64,000 nt of DNA from Bacillus siamensis KCTC 13613 (GCF_000262045.1 NZ_AJVF01000037.1:162114-226113); one strand, 5' to 3'; shown: positions 45,043 to 54,716, numbered from the stretch's first letter. Translations and numbers: made by a program. Notes: a model not told the origin generated them from the letters alone.

Positions 45043-46788
45043 TCAGATGACGATATTTCCGATTTCCGTATCTGTCGTGTGTTTCACAATGATGCCTTTG
45101 ATAATGCGATTGCCGATGATTTTGGTGCTTGCCGAGGAACTGGTTTGGATGGCGGAAGCAGAAGCGGCGGAAAGGTTGTTGATGGTATTGCCCGAAATGA
45201 GGGAATTGGAGGCACCGTTCAAATAGATGCCGATCGGGCTGCCCGCCGTTCGGTTGATCGTGATCGTATTGTCTATGACTTCATGCGTGCCTGAGTTCAG
45301 ATACACGGTAACGATAAGCGGTGATGATTCAAAGCGGTTGCCGATGACAGAGGTCCCTGAGGATGTTGAACTGAAAATGGGGTAGTTTTTGTAGCTTTTG
45401 AAGAGATTTCCCTTGATGACAGCCCTGGCGTCATTTGTAACAGATACGGCATAGGACTCCGCGGCGCCCTGAAACGCATTCGGGATGAGCGTATTTCCTT
45501 CAATGACGGCATTTCCGCCTGTGACCCATATGCCCCGGCTGAATGATTTCAGCACATTCTGTTTTACGGTGATATTGCCGGCTGACATGCTGATTCCGTC
45601 TGTTACCTGATTCAGTGTGTTATTCATAAAGACGGCGTTGTCCGAGAGCGTCGCCCGCATCCCCGTGCTTCGTCTCGTTTCGGAACGTCCGTTTTCAATG
45701 ACATTGCCGTCAACGGTCACATCTTCCGCCTGATAGACGGAAATACCCGCATTTTCAAATTGATTGATTTTGTTGTGAGTGACCAGGACGCTTTTTCCTC
45801 TTACATCTATTCCCGTGGAAAAACCGGTAATCAGATTGTTGGAAATGACGGCATTGCTGCTGTCCTGCCCTTGGGAGACACCTTGTCCGGCGATTCCGGT
45901 CCTTGAGCCGCCGTTTGACCAAAAGAGAACATTCCCGGAAATGACGGTATGTGCGCTGTATCCGTAGCTGATTGTGTTGTCGGAATGATTTCCTTCAATT
46001 AACACATTATATCCGTTAAAGTTGGTGACTGAGCTTGCGGCGTTTCCGTAAAAGAAGTTGTTTCGGATGGTGATGTGAAGAGCCTCTTCATAATCAACAT
46101 CGCCTTCTCCGTACGATTCAATGTCGATTCCGAATTTCGGAGCCGTTCCGTTCCCTTGCCCGGCGTCTTCGATCACGCATTCTTCCACCATAATGGTATT
46201 GCAGCCGGTGATTGAAATGTTGTTCCGTCTTGACTCCCTGATCTCACAGCGGCGGATGGTCACATGTTCTGATGTTTCGTAATCACTGTTTGTTTTTAAA
46301 CCGAGCGGGCTGACAATAATGCCGTCTCCCGTAAAATTCGATATTTTCACATTTTCGATCAGCACATTGCTGCTGCCTTCAATACAGATGCCAAACCCCC
46401 ATTCATGAGTTGACCGTAAAGGAACATTGGTATACGTGTGTTCATCCCGTTCCCCGATGATGCGGCCGCCGGTGATGGTGACATTTTCCCGCCTGCCTAT
46501 ATAGAAAGCCGAATAACCCCAGGAGCTGTTCGGCGACACTTTAATCGTGCATTCCGGATCCATGATGATGGAGAGATGGCTCGGCACATTAATTCCCGCG
46601 TTCCTAAACGGCTGGCTTTTGTCACCGCCAAGCGTGCCGTTGATTTTATATGTTCCGGGCGGAAAAAACACCGTATGACTGCCCTCGCTGACAGCCTTGG
46701 CCAAGCATTGATTGATGGCGGCCGTCACATCGGCAGTCCCGTCTGCTGCCACACCGCAATCCGTTATATCTAAAATACGATTCGGCAA
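45043..46788 (-). CDS. yclG: YclG, parallel beta-helix protein (pectate lyase superfamily fold)
   Basis: Protein of 581 aa read from a TTG start (46788) behind AGGAGGAG. The N terminus DVTAAINQCLAKA ... TVFFPPGTYKINGTL is the pectate-lyase-3 type cap. It is followed by about 15 coils of right-handed beta helix with repeated NVxIxxN, ITGFSTGIDVRG and VxGNxIxN patterns to the end. No signal peptide or membrane anchor. The enzyme activity, if any, is unknown; the fold also occurs in phage tailspikes and carbohydrate epimerases. Confidence 0.88.
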   Translation of the reverse strand: MPNRILDITDCGVAADGTADVTAAINQCLAKAVSEGSHTVFFPPGTYKINGTLGGDKSQPFRNAGINVPSHLSIIMDPECTIKVSPNSSWGYSAFYIGRRENVTITGGRIIGERDEHTYTNVPLRSTHEWGFGICIEGSSNVLIENVKISNFTGDGIIVSPLGLKTNSDYETSEHVTIRRCEIRESRRNNISITGCNTIMVEECVIEDAGQGNGTAPKFGIDIESYGEGDVDYEEALHITIRNNFFYGNAASSVTNFNGYNVLIEGNHSDNTISYGYSAHTVISGNVLFWSNGGSRTGIAGQGVSQGQDSSNAVISNNLITGFSTGIDVRGKSVLVTHNKINQFENAGISVYQAEDVTVDGNVIENGRSETRRSTGMRATLSDNAVFMNNTLNQVTDGISMSAGNITVKQNVLKSFSRGIWVTGGNAVIEGNTLIPNAFQGAAESYAVSVTNDARAVIKGNLFKSYKNYPIFSSTSSGTSVIGNRFESSPLIVTVYLNSGTHEVIDNTITINRTAGSPIGIYLNGASNSLISGNTINNLSAASASAIQTSSSASTKIIGNRIIKGIIVKHTTDTEIGNIVI

Positions 46789-46999
46789 GTAATAATCTCC
46801 TCCTTCCTCTCTTATTTCATCTTATTCCGTCATAATCCGCTCCGCCTGTACATACTTTAAATTTTATTAAAAAAGTTTATATAGATAGTTTAGTCAGATT
46901 ATATGACAAAATAAGCCATTGGAATTAGGAAAATCCATCTATATTCAACGTTTTAATATCTTTTCATTCTGGAATTTTTTGAATTCAGTATAAATTATA

Positions 47000-47028
47000 T
47001 TGACACAAGTATTATATAAGAATATGAT
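47000..47028 (+). promoter_or_regulatory. dtpT promoter
   Basis: TTGACA (47000-47005), 17 bp, TATGAT (47023-47028), a near-consensus SigA promoter. GAATTTTTTGAATTC at 46972-46986 upstream is a weak CodY-box-like palindrome. Confidence 0.75.
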
Positions 47029-47065
47029 TTTTGTAATACACTTTTTTAAGAAAGGGTTGGCTCAG

Positions 47066-48544
47066 GTGGCATCTATTGAAAAGGAATCTATAACAGAAAC
47101 TGTGCCGCAACGAGGCTTTTTCGGTCATCCCCGCGGCCTGTTCACACTGTTTTTTACTGAGTTTTGGGAGCGTTTCTCCTACTATGGTATGAGAGCTATA
47201 CTGCTTTACTATTTATACACGGAAGTCGCTCATGGCGGGCTCGGATTTGATAAAACCACCGCAGTTGCCATCATGTCCATATACGGGTCTCTCGTATACA
47301 TGTCGAGCGTCATCGGCGGATGGCTGGCCGACCGGGTATTCGGCACGGCAAACACCGTTTTTTACGGCGGAATTTTAATTATGTTCGGGCACATCGCTCT
47401 TGCCTTCCCTGGCAGTACGGCGGCGTTTTTTACAAGCATGACTCTGATCATTATCGGAACCGGCCTGCTTAAACCAAACGTATCCAGCGTTGTCGGAGCT
47501 TTATATACGAAGGAAGACGAGCGCCGCGACTCAGGTTTCAGTATCTTTTACATGGGGATCAACCTCGGCGGATTGCTTGCGCCGCTAATTGTCGGAACAC
47601 TCGGACAGAAGTACAACTACCACTTAGGCTTCGGATGCGCCGCGGCCGGTATGTTCCTCGGACTGATTGTTTTCGCTCTTACGAGAAAGAAATACCTCGG
47701 CAAAGCAGGCTCCAATGTACCGAATCCGATTTCTAAATCATCAGTGATCGGAACGGGAATCGGAATAATCATTGCAGCAGCGGTTATCATCGTTCTGATT
47801 CAAACCGGCTGGCTGACGATCCAGCGTGTGATTGACATCGTCAGTATCCTCGGCATTGCCATTCCGGTTATTTACTTTATTGTGATGTTCATGAGCAAAA
47901 AAGCGACAAAAACGGAAAAATCACGGCTTGCAGCTTATATTCCGCTGTTTATTGCGGCGGTTATGTTCTGGGCGATTCAGGAACAGGGCGCGACGATTCT
48001 TGCTTTATATGCCGATCAGCGCACGAGACTTTCTTTTGCGGGCATACATCTTGAGTCATCATGGTTCCAGTCTCTGAACCCATTATTCATCGTCATTTTC
48101 GCACCGGTGTTCGCTTGGATCTGGCTGAAGCTCGGCAAACGCCAGCCTTCAACACCGATTAAATTCGCGATCGGCATTATTCTTGCCGGACTGTCATTTT
48201 TAGTCATGGTGCTTCCGGTTATGGGCGGAAGCGGCGAGCTTGTGAGCCCGCTTTGGCTTGTGCTCAGCTTCCTTTTGGTTGTGCTTGGCGAGCTTTGCCT
48301 TTCACCGGTCGGTTTATCCGTCACAACGAAGCTCGCGCCTGCCGCCTTCTCAGCGCAGACCATGAGCATGTGGTTCTTAACAAACGCCTGCGGTCAAGCC
48401 CTGAACGCAAAAGTAGTCGGTTTGTTTGATAAGGTTTCTGAAGCGGCCTACTTCGGCTCAATCGGTCTTATTTCGATCATTCTCGGTATTATTTTAGTAC
48501 TTCTTTCTCCTGTTATTAAACGGGCGATGAAAGGCGTACAATAA
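47066..48544 (+). CDS. dtpT: DtpT (YclF), proton-coupled di/tripeptide transporter
   Basis: POT/PTR2 family protein of 492 aa with 14 predicted helices. Read from GTG at 47066 (VASIEKES) behind AAGAAAGGG; upstream in-frame codons overlap the promoter and cannot be used. Seen: the ExxERFxYYG motif FTEFWERFSYYGMRA, GTGLLKPNVSSVVG, FSIFYMGINLGGLLAPL, FWAIQEQGATILALYADQ. Single gene with its own promoter and terminator. Confidence 0.95.
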   Translation: MASIEKESITETVPQRGFFGHPRGLFTLFFTEFWERFSYYGMRAILLYYLYTEVAHGGLGFDKTTAVAIMSIYGSLVYMSSVIGGWLADRVFGTANTVFYGGILIMFGHIALAFPGSTAAFFTSMTLIIIGTGLLKPNVSSVVGALYTKEDERRDSGFSIFYMGINLGGLLAPLIVGTLGQKYNYHLGFGCAAAGMFLGLIVFALTRKKYLGKAGSNVPNPISKSSVIGTGIGIIIAAAVIIVLIQTGWLTIQRVIDIVSILGIAIPVIYFIVMFMSKKATKTEKSRLAAYIPLFIAAVMFWAIQEQGATILALYADQRTRLSFAGIHLESSWFQSLNPLFIVIFAPVFAWIWLKLGKRQPSTPIKFAIGIILAGLSFLVMVLPVMGGSGELVSPLWLVLSFLLVVLGELCLSPVGLSVTTKLAPAAFSAQTMSMWFLTNACGQALNAKVVGLFDKVSEAAYFGSIGLISIILGIILVLLSPVIKRAMKGVQ

Positions 48545-48546
48545 CT

Positions 48547-48582
48547 AAAAAAGCCTGCGGACGGTTCCGCAGGCTTTTTTTT
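48547..48582. terminator. Bidirectional terminator between dtpT and yclD
   Basis: AAAAGCCTGCGGA pairs with TCCGCAGGCTTTT; T runs on both strands. Confidence 0.88.
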
Positions 48583-48588
48583 GTGCGT

Positions 48589-49050
48589 CTATCGTTTTAA
48601 TTCCTCAAGCGTTTCGCTCCACCTCTTCAGGACACCTTCCGGCTCGTGAAGACGGATGACCGGTCCGGATGTCAGATCCGCGTATTTCGCCCGATCTTCC
48701 TTGACGGTGATCACGCGGCAGCTGAACCGCTCCCTTTCGTATTTCGCCTCTTTCAGCGGCGGAAGCGCCGCACATTCCAATGTCACGTAATATGCGGCTC
48801 CTCCGTGCCAAGCGATGAAAAGAGCTTGTCCCGAATGCAGCAGGCTGTTTACGGTCGTCGTGTTTTTCCATAAGGCGAGCCGGAGATTTGTGCGGCTTAC
48901 AGCCACTATTTCACCGGCGCTGATCATGGCCGCGTGCGGACGGCCTTCTTTTGTCACGGATTGCAGCACAAATGCGTCGTGCTGTTTTTTTTCAAGCTCC
49001 GTTCCGTCTAAAAGCGTGTAAAGCGCCGCCGGCAAGTGCTCCGTCAGCAT
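48589..49050 (-). CDS. yclD: YclD, pyridoxamine-phosphate-oxidase-like split-barrel protein
   Basis: Protein of 153 aa resembling FMN-binding split-barrel proteins: DAFVLQSVTKEGRPHAAMISAGEIVAV, then LALWKNTTTVNSLLHSGQALFIAW. No activity known to me. Its ATG overlaps the bsdD stop by one base (TAATG), so it is translated with the bsd operon and may help phenolic-acid decarboxylation or detoxification (inference). Confidence 0.85.
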   Translation of the reverse strand: MLTEHLPAALYTLLDGTELEKKQHDAFVLQSVTKEGRPHAAMISAGEIVAVSRTNLRLALWKNTTTVNSLLHSGQALFIAWHGGAAYYVTLECAALPPLKEAKYERERFSCRVITVKEDRAKYADLTSGPVIRLHEPEGVLKRWSETLEELKR

Positions 49051-49277
49051 TACGCTTTTCTTTCCGGGACAGCGGGAACATGTGTGGCCGTCTCCGTTTC
49101 TTTCGGATCAATTTTAAATGCTGGGTTGAATGCCGCCGGATTGGTGATGCTTTCCGGTTCACAGGATCTCCATGTGAAAAAGCAGGTTTGGCATTGGTAT
49201 ATTTCCCAAGCGCCTTTGACCGGCGATTGGCTGACGGTTTCTCCTTTTTTCGATTCACAGCGCGGGCATGTTTTCAT
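49050..49277 (-). CDS. bsdD: BsdD, phenolic acid decarboxylase subunit D
   Basis: Protein of 75 aa: MKTCPRCESKKGETVSQSPV, then YQCQTCFFTWRSCEPESITNP and C-terminal PAVPERKA. The CPRC and CQTC pairs suggest a zinc ribbon. It accompanies the UbiD/UbiX-type proteins BsdC and BsdB. Start at 49277 behind AAAGGATG; overlaps yclD by one base. Confidence 0.93.
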   Translation of the reverse strand: MKTCPRCESKKGETVSQSPVKGAWEIYQCQTCFFTWRSCEPESITNPAAFNPAFKIDPKETETATHVPAVPERKA

Positions 49278-49294
49278 AGCAAACTCATCCTTTC

Positions 49295-50716
49295 TTATTG
49301 ATTCATTAAGTCCATCAGTTTTTGTTCCCACTCTTTCGTTGTCAGCGGAGAATCAAGCGGCTGCGAATAATGGCCTCTTGTTTCCGGCGCGACAGGCGTC
49401 GTGGCGTCAAGAATCATTTTGTGTGTCATCCCAGCCGGATCGGATCCCGGGTCAAGCGGAAGGACGGACAGGTCAGGAATGATGACTGCGTCGTGTTTCG
49501 GATGCATTTTCGTTGAGAGCGCCCACATGACTTGCGGGAGGTTAAACGGATCGACATCCTCATCCACGACAATGACCATTTTGCAGTAGCCGAGTCCGTG
49601 CGGCGTGGTCAGGGCGCGCATGCCGACCGCCTTGGCAAAGCCGCCGTAACGCGTTTTCGTTGAGATGATGGCGATCAGGCCGTGCGTATACATCGCGTTG
49701 ACGGCGACAATTTCGTTCGGATAGGCTTCCTTCAGCTGCTGGTAAAGCGGCACGCACGTATTAATGCCGATCATATAATCGCACTCCGTCCACGGCATGC
49801 CTAAGTATAAATGTTCAAAGATCGGATTATTTCTATGATATACCCGTTTGATTTTGATGACCGGCATGCTGCGGCCGCCTGAATAATGGCCCGTGAACTC
49901 ACCGAAAGGGCCTTCGTATTCCCGTTCTCCCGCAAGGATCTCTCCTTCCAGAACGACTTCGGCGCCCCAAGGGATGTCTAAATCAGACAGCTTAGATTTG
50001 ACGATTCTGTAGGGCTCCCCTTGAATCGCGCCGGCCATTTCATACTCGGATTGATCGTATAGCAGCGGAGTTGACGCGGCCGTCGTAATCACCGGTTCAC
50101 AGCCGAGCGCGATCGTAACGGGAAGATTGACGCCGCGTTCTTCAGCCTGGCGAAGATGAATCGCAATATCATGCTGAGGCACGGGCTGAATGCCGAGGCG
50201 GTCTTTTCCCTTCACCTGCATTCTGTAAATGCCGACATTCTGCTTGCCGAAATTGTCCGGATCTTCAAGATCGCGGGAAATGACGCACGCTTTATCCAAG
50301 TAATACCCGCCGTCCCCCTGGTTGATTCTGAATAGCGGAAGGATGTCAAAAAGGTTGATGTCCTCAGTAATTTCATTTTCATGAAACGGCGCGGTTTCTT
50401 CACGTTTGACCGCTACCGGGAATGAATCGTACCGTTTGGCGAACTCAAAGAATTGTTCTTTTACAGGCGTATCTTTCGGCATGCCCAGCATCATCGCGTG
50501 ATTCGGCCATGAGCCGATGACATTCAGGGCGACCTGCGCATGGTGATGTCCGTAAATATTGTTAAACAAAAGCGCGGGGGTTTTATCCCCGAGGTTGCTG
50601 GCTGCACGCGCGGCGGCGCCCAGATCCGGCTCCGGTTTTACCTCTTCGTTGACTGTCAACAGCTGCCCTTCTTTTTCAAGAGCGGCGAGAAATTCCCTAA
50701 AATCCTGATAGGCCAT
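49295..50716 (-). CDS. bsdC: BsdC, UbiD-family non-oxidative phenolic acid decarboxylase
   Basis: Protein of 473 aa of the UbiD family, using prenylated FMN. Seen: EVVLEGEILAGEREYEGPFGEFTGHYSGG, the UbiD catalytic segment with its Glu/Arg residues, IKRVYHRNNPIFEHLYLGMPW and VVIVDEDVDPFNLPQVMWAL. It decarboxylates 4-hydroxybenzoate/vanillate-type acids. It starts 2 bp after the bsdB stop. Confidence 0.96.
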   Translation of the reverse strand: MAYQDFREFLAALEKEGQLLTVNEEVKPEPDLGAAARAASNLGDKTPALLFNNIYGHHHAQVALNVIGSWPNHAMMLGMPKDTPVKEQFFEFAKRYDSFPVAVKREETAPFHENEITEDINLFDILPLFRINQGDGGYYLDKACVISRDLEDPDNFGKQNVGIYRMQVKGKDRLGIQPVPQHDIAIHLRQAEERGVNLPVTIALGCEPVITTAASTPLLYDQSEYEMAGAIQGEPYRIVKSKLSDLDIPWGAEVVLEGEILAGEREYEGPFGEFTGHYSGGRSMPVIKIKRVYHRNNPIFEHLYLGMPWTECDYMIGINTCVPLYQQLKEAYPNEIVAVNAMYTHGLIAIISTKTRYGGFAKAVGMRALTTPHGLGYCKMVIVVDEDVDPFNLPQVMWALSTKMHPKHDAVIIPDLSVLPLDPGSDPAGMTHKMILDATTPVAPETRGHYSQPLDSPLTTKEWEQKLMDLMNQ

Positions 50717-50718
50717 TA

Positions 50719-51297
50719 TCAGATTCCTCCTTTTTGTTTTTCAATTCCGTACCACCGTTTCGCTTCCGGCAGACGGATCCCGAACTGGTCGAGCGTCCGG
50801 AACACGATGTGGTCGATCAATTCGTCCATGTCAGCCGGCTTGTTGTAAAAGGCCGGCATCGGCGGAAGAATGACGGAACCCATTTTTGTAAGCGCTAGCA
50901 TATTTTCTAAATGAATTTGGCTGAGCGGCGTTTCTCTTGTCAGCAGCACAAGTTTTTTCCGCTCTTTCAGGATGACGTCTGCCGCTCTTGTCAGCAGATT
51001 ATCAGCCATTCCGGTGCGGATGCTTGCAAGTGATTTCATGCTGCACGGAGCGATGATCATCCCGTCCGTTTCAAACGAGCCGCTTGAAATCGCCGCCGCC
51101 TGGTCTTTGTGAGAATACGTATAGGACGCCAGTTTCTCGACATCTTTTAACGTATAATCGGTTTCATGTGTGATGGTGACATTTGCCCAAGGTGACACGA
51201 CAAGATGGGTTTCGATCTCCGCGGCTTTTAAATATTCTAAAAGCCTGATCCCGAATATGGCCCCCGTAGCCCCGGTCATTCCGATGACGAGCTTCAT
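50719..51297 (-). CDS. bsdB: BsdB, UbiX-type flavin prenyltransferase
   Basis: Protein of 192 aa: MKLVIGMTGATGAIFGIRLLE, CSMKSLASIRTGMADNLLTRAADV and LVLLTRETPLSQIHLENM are the UbiX FMN/DMAP sites. It makes the prenylated FMN cofactor needed by BsdC. First gene of bsdB-bsdC-bsdD-yclD and divergent from bsdA. Confidence 0.96.
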   Translation of the reverse strand: MKLVIGMTGATGAIFGIRLLEYLKAAEIETHLVVSPWANVTITHETDYTLKDVEKLASYTYSHKDQAAAISSGSFETDGMIIAPCSMKSLASIRTGMADNLLTRAADVILKERKKLVLLTRETPLSQIHLENMLALTKMGSVILPPMPAFYNKPADMDELIDHIVFRTLDQFGIRLPEAKRWYGIEKQKGGI

Positions 51298-51385
51298 ATT
51301 GACCCTCCTTTACGCTTGAAATATGGTGTCAAAACCATCATACTCCTGATATATCCATATGAAAAATATTAGTTAAATCTATGTA

Positions 51386-51404
51386 TTATACCTTAAAGGT
51401 ATAA
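51386..51404. promoter_or_regulatory. BsdA operator between bsdB and bsdA
   Basis: TTATACCTT-A-AAGGTATAA, a perfect 9-bp dyad containing ATAC-N7-GTAT and T-N11-A, the LysR-type recognition pattern. It is 19 bp before the bsdA start. Confidence 0.75.
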
Positions 51405-51422
51405 AAGAAAGGAGCGCTGCTC

Positions 51423-52301
51423 ATGGATATCAGGCAATTGCGTTATTTCGTCACCATCGCCCAAGAGCAGAAAATCACGACGGCCGCTAAAAAGCTTCAT
51501 ATGGCGCAGCCGCCGTTAAGCAGACAGCTGAAACAGCTGGAAGATGAATTGGGCGTCATCCTGTTTGACCGCAATAAAAAGAAACAAATGACCCTTACAT
51601 ATGAAGGAAATGTCTTTTTGAAAAGAGCGAAAGAGATTCTTCATAAGTTTGAGGATGCCATTATCGAGGTACAAGAGCTGAAGGAGGAAGTGGCCGGCAC
51701 GCTTGCCGTAGGGTCAACCATTTACTGCGCCGCGCTCATGCTTGAAAAAGTGTCACAGATGAAAGAACAGTATCCGCATCTTACCTTTAACATTTGGGAA
51801 GATGAACCCGTCTCACTGCTGGAGCTATTGGAATCCAGGCAGATTGACGCCGCCGTCACCACCACCTTAATTAAAAACGATGGCATTGAATCGAAGGAAC
51901 TTGAAGACATTCCGTGCGTCTTGGTGCTGTCCGAGCATACGAAACGTCTGTGCGGTGAAACGATTAAACTGAATGACATCGCCTCTTTGCCTCTGATCCT
52001 TTTGCGCACCGTCAATGGAAGGGGTGTGTATGATCAAGTCCTCCATGTTTGTGAACAGTACGATCTCGACCTACGGGTTGTCTGTGAATGCCATGATTCC
52101 GCGACGCTCTTGAGCCTCGTATCATCAGGATTCGGCGCCACCATTCTGCCTTTGACGATGATTCCCGTCCATATGCGTTCGCATGTCAAAACGGTTATCA
52201 TTGAAGACAACCCGTTTGTCATGACGCCGGCTGTCATCTGGAGAAAAGACAGCTATCTCCCGAAGCCGGTCAGACAGTTTTTGGAATTATTTTGTTCGTG
52301 A
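51423..52301 (+). CDS. bsdA: BsdA, LysR-type activator of the bsd operon
   Basis: Protein of 292 aa. N-terminal HTH MDIRQLRYFVTIAQEQKITTAAKKLHMAQPPLSRQLKQLE, followed by a two-lobe effector domain. Responds to salicylate and similar acids in B. subtilis. SD AAAGGAGCG precedes the ATG. Confidence 0.95.
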   Translation: MDIRQLRYFVTIAQEQKITTAAKKLHMAQPPLSRQLKQLEDELGVILFDRNKKKQMTLTYEGNVFLKRAKEILHKFEDAIIEVQELKEEVAGTLAVGSTIYCAALMLEKVSQMKEQYPHLTFNIWEDEPVSLLELLESRQIDAAVTTTLIKNDGIESKELEDIPCVLVLSEHTKRLCGETIKLNDIASLPLILLRTVNGRGVYDQVLHVCEQYDLDLRVVCECHDSATLLSLVSSGFGATILPLTMIPVHMRSHVKTVIIEDNPFVMTPAVIWRKDSYLPKPVRQFLELFCS

Positions 52302-52424
52302 AACACGAAGATTTCACATTCATGAAAACCAATTACTTGACTCATACTAAAAAAAAGTTATCCTTTACAATTGGGAGCTATTTTTTCTCAATAAAACTAC
52401 TCAGAAAAGTGGGGAATAAAGAAG

Positions 52425-53222
52425 ATGAAAAAAGCATTGTTCGCTTTATTCATGATGGTCAGCATCGCGGTGCTTGCAGCCTGCGGAAACTCACAGGGCA
52501 GCGGATCTAAGTCAAAAGACAGCGATCTTTGGGCTTCTGTCAAGAAAAAAGGCGTACTGACCGTCGGTACAGAAGGAACGTACGAACCGTTTACCTTCCA
52601 TGATAAAAAGACTGATAAACTGACCGGATATGATGTGGAAGTGATTCAAGAAGTCGCGAAACGTCTCGGTCTGAAAGCTGACTTCAAAGAAACGCAATGG
52701 GACAGCATGTTTGCCGGTTTAAACTCGAAGCGGTTTGACGTCGTCGCCAACCAAGTCGGCAAAACAGGCCGTGAGAACCAATATGATTTTTCTGATAAAT
52801 ACACAACGTCAAATGCTGTCGTCGTGACGAAAAAAGACAGCACGATTGCGAAAGAAGCTGATGTCAAAGGAAAAACAGCGGCTCAATCATTAACAAGCAA
52901 TTACAATAAATTAGCGAAAGATGCCGGCGCGAAAGTTGAAGGCGTTGAAGGCATGGCGCAATCCCTTCAGCTCATTCAGCAGGGCCGCGCTGATCTGACT
53001 TACAACGATAAACTTGCCGTACTGAACTACTTAAAAACGTCCGGCAATAAAAACGTGAAAATCGCGTTTGAAGCAGGCCAGCCGCAGCAGACATATTTCG
53101 CATTCCGAAAAGGAAGCGGCGAACTTGTGACTCACGTCAACAAAGCGTTAAAAGACATGAAAGAGGACGGGACTCTTTCTAAAATAGCTAAAAAATGGTT
53201 CGGCGAAGATGTTTCTAAGTAA
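52425..53222 (+). CDS. tcyA: TcyA (YckK), cystine-binding lipoprotein
   Basis: Protein of 265 aa with lipoprotein signal (MKKALFALFMMVSIAVLAACGNS; cysteine near residue 20) and a type 3 solute-binding fold: GTEGTYEPFTFHDKKTDKLTGYDVEV, QWDSMFAGLNSKRFDVVANQV. Binds L-cystine for the TcyABC importer. SD GTGGGG. First gene of tcyABC. Confidence 0.95.
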   Translation: MKKALFALFMMVSIAVLAACGNSQGSGSKSKDSDLWASVKKKGVLTVGTEGTYEPFTFHDKKTDKLTGYDVEVIQEVAKRLGLKADFKETQWDSMFAGLNSKRFDVVANQVGKTGRENQYDFSDKYTTSNAVVVTKKDSTIAKEADVKGKTAAQSLTSNYNKLAKDAGAKVEGVEGMAQSLQLIQQGRADLTYNDKLAVLNYLKTSGNKNVKIAFEAGQPQQTYFAFRKGSGELVTHVNKALKDMKEDGTLSKIAKKWFGEDVSK

Positions 53223-53913
53223 CATGCCCGAGCCGGTGATTGCGGCAGCCATTCCTTGGGACCTGGTGCAGCAGTCATTCTGGCCGATTCTTTCCGGGGG
53301 AATCTATTACTCGATTCCCCTTACTATTCTTTCCTTTATTTTCGGAATGATCATCGCGCTGATTACGGCGCTCGCCAGAATGTCAAATATGAAACCATTG
53401 AGATGGGTGTTCAGCGTATACGTATCAGCAGTGCGCGGCACTCCTCTTCTCGTTCAATTGTTCATCATTTTTTATCTGTTCCCGACCTTTAATATTACGC
53501 TGGACCCTTTCCCAAGCGCAGTCATCGCGTTTTCATTAAACGTGGGCGCCTATGCTTCTGAAATCATCCGGGCATCTATTTCATCCGTGCCGAAAGGGCA
53601 ATGGGAAGCCGGTTATACGATCGGCATGACCTATCGCAAGACATTGTTCCGCGTGATCCTGCCGCAGGCGTTTCGCGTGTCCATTCCGCCATTATCAAAT
53701 ACATTTATCAGCCTGATCAAGGATACATCTCTCGCGTCACAGATTCTTGTCGCGGAGCTGTTCAGAAAAGCGCAGGAGATCGGTGCGCAAAACCTTGATC
53801 AAATCTTGGTCATCTATATTGAAGCCGCCTTTATTTATTGGATCATCTGCTTCTTGCTGTCTATCGTACAGCATGTGATCGAACGGCGTCTCGACCGTTA
53901 TGTGGCCAAATAA
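53209..53913 (+). CDS. tcyB: TcyB (YckJ), cystine ABC permease
   Basis: Protein of 234 aa with five helices: VRGTPLLVQLFIIFYLFP and the EAA loop WEAGYTIGMTYRKTLFRVILPQA. The ATG at 53209 overlaps tcyA by 14 bp and gives the expected length; an ATG at 53224 right after the tcyA stop is an alternative. Neither has a strong ribosome site, so coupling to tcyA is likely. Confidence 0.93.
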   Translation: MFLSNMPEPVIAAAIPWDLVQQSFWPILSGGIYYSIPLTILSFIFGMIIALITALARMSNMKPLRWVFSVYVSAVRGTPLLVQLFIIFYLFPTFNITLDPFPSAVIAFSLNVGAYASEIIRASISSVPKGQWEAGYTIGMTYRKTLFRVILPQAFRVSIPPLSNTFISLIKDTSLASQILVAELFRKAQEIGAQNLDQILVIYIEAAFIYWIICFLLSIVQHVIERRLDRYVAK

Positions 53914-53925
53914 GGAGGTTTCGAT

Positions 53926-54669
53926 ATGCTTTTCGTCAAAGGATTGAATAAATCATTCGGCCAGAATGAAATTTTAAAAACGATAGATATGGAGATAGAA
54001 AAAGGGAAAGTCATCGCCATTCTGGGACCGTCCGGTTCAGGAAAAACGACGCTTCTGCGCTGTCTGAACGCGCTTGAGATCCCCAACCGCGGCGAGCTGG
54101 CATTCTCCGATTTTTCTATAGATTTCTCTAAAAAAGTGAAGCAGGCTGATATCCTCCGCCTCCGCCGCAAATCAGGCATGGTCTTTCAGGCGTATCATCT
54201 GTTTCCTCACCGCACGGCGCTTGAAAACGTCATGGAAGGACCCATTCAAGTGCAAAAGCGCGACAAGGAGCAAGTCAGAAAAGAAGCGATGGAGCTTCTT
54301 GAAAAAGTCGGGCTGAAAGACAAAATGAACTTATACCCGTTCCAGCTTTCCGGCGGTCAGCAGCAGCGTGTCGGTATCGCCCGCGCGCTTGCGATTCAGC
54401 CCGAGCTGATGCTGTTTGACGAACCGACGTCAGCGCTTGATCCGGAGCTGGTCGGCGAGGTGCTTAAAGTCATTAAGGATTTGGCGAACGAAGGGTGGAC
54501 GATGGTTGTCGTCACGCATGAAATCAAATTCGCGCAGGAAGTGGCCGATGAGGTCATCTTCATTGACGGCGGCGTCATTGTGGAACAAGGACCGCCGGCC
54601 CAAATTTTTTCGGCGCCGAAAGAAGAGCGTACGCAGCGGTTCTTAAATCGTATACTGAATCCTTTGTAG
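53926..54669 (+). CDS. tcyC: TcyC (YckI), cystine ABC transporter ATPase
   Basis: Protein of 247 aa: Walker [73 protein letters not shown]. Closes tcyABC. Confidence 0.96.
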   Translation: MLFVKGLNKSFGQNEILKTIDMEIEKGKVIAILGPSGSGKTTLLRCLNALEIPNRGELAFSDFSIDFSKKVKQADILRLRRKSGMVFQAYHLFPHRTALENVMEGPIQVQKRDKEQVRKEAMELLEKVGLKDKMNLYPFQLSGGQQQRVGIARALAIQPELMLFDEPTSALDPELVGEVLKVIKDLANEGWTMVVVTHEIKFAQEVADEVIFIDGGVIVEQGPPAQIFSAPKEERTQRFLNRILNPL

Positions 54670-54674
54670 GAGCC

Positions 54675-54716
54675 GGAGAAGAAGCGAAACACTGATTTCG
54701 CTTCTTCTTTTTTTCG
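54675..54716 (+). terminator. Terminator of tcyABC
   Basis: GAAGAAGCGAAA/TTTCGCTTCTTC stem of 12 bp followed by seven T. Confidence 0.9.
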
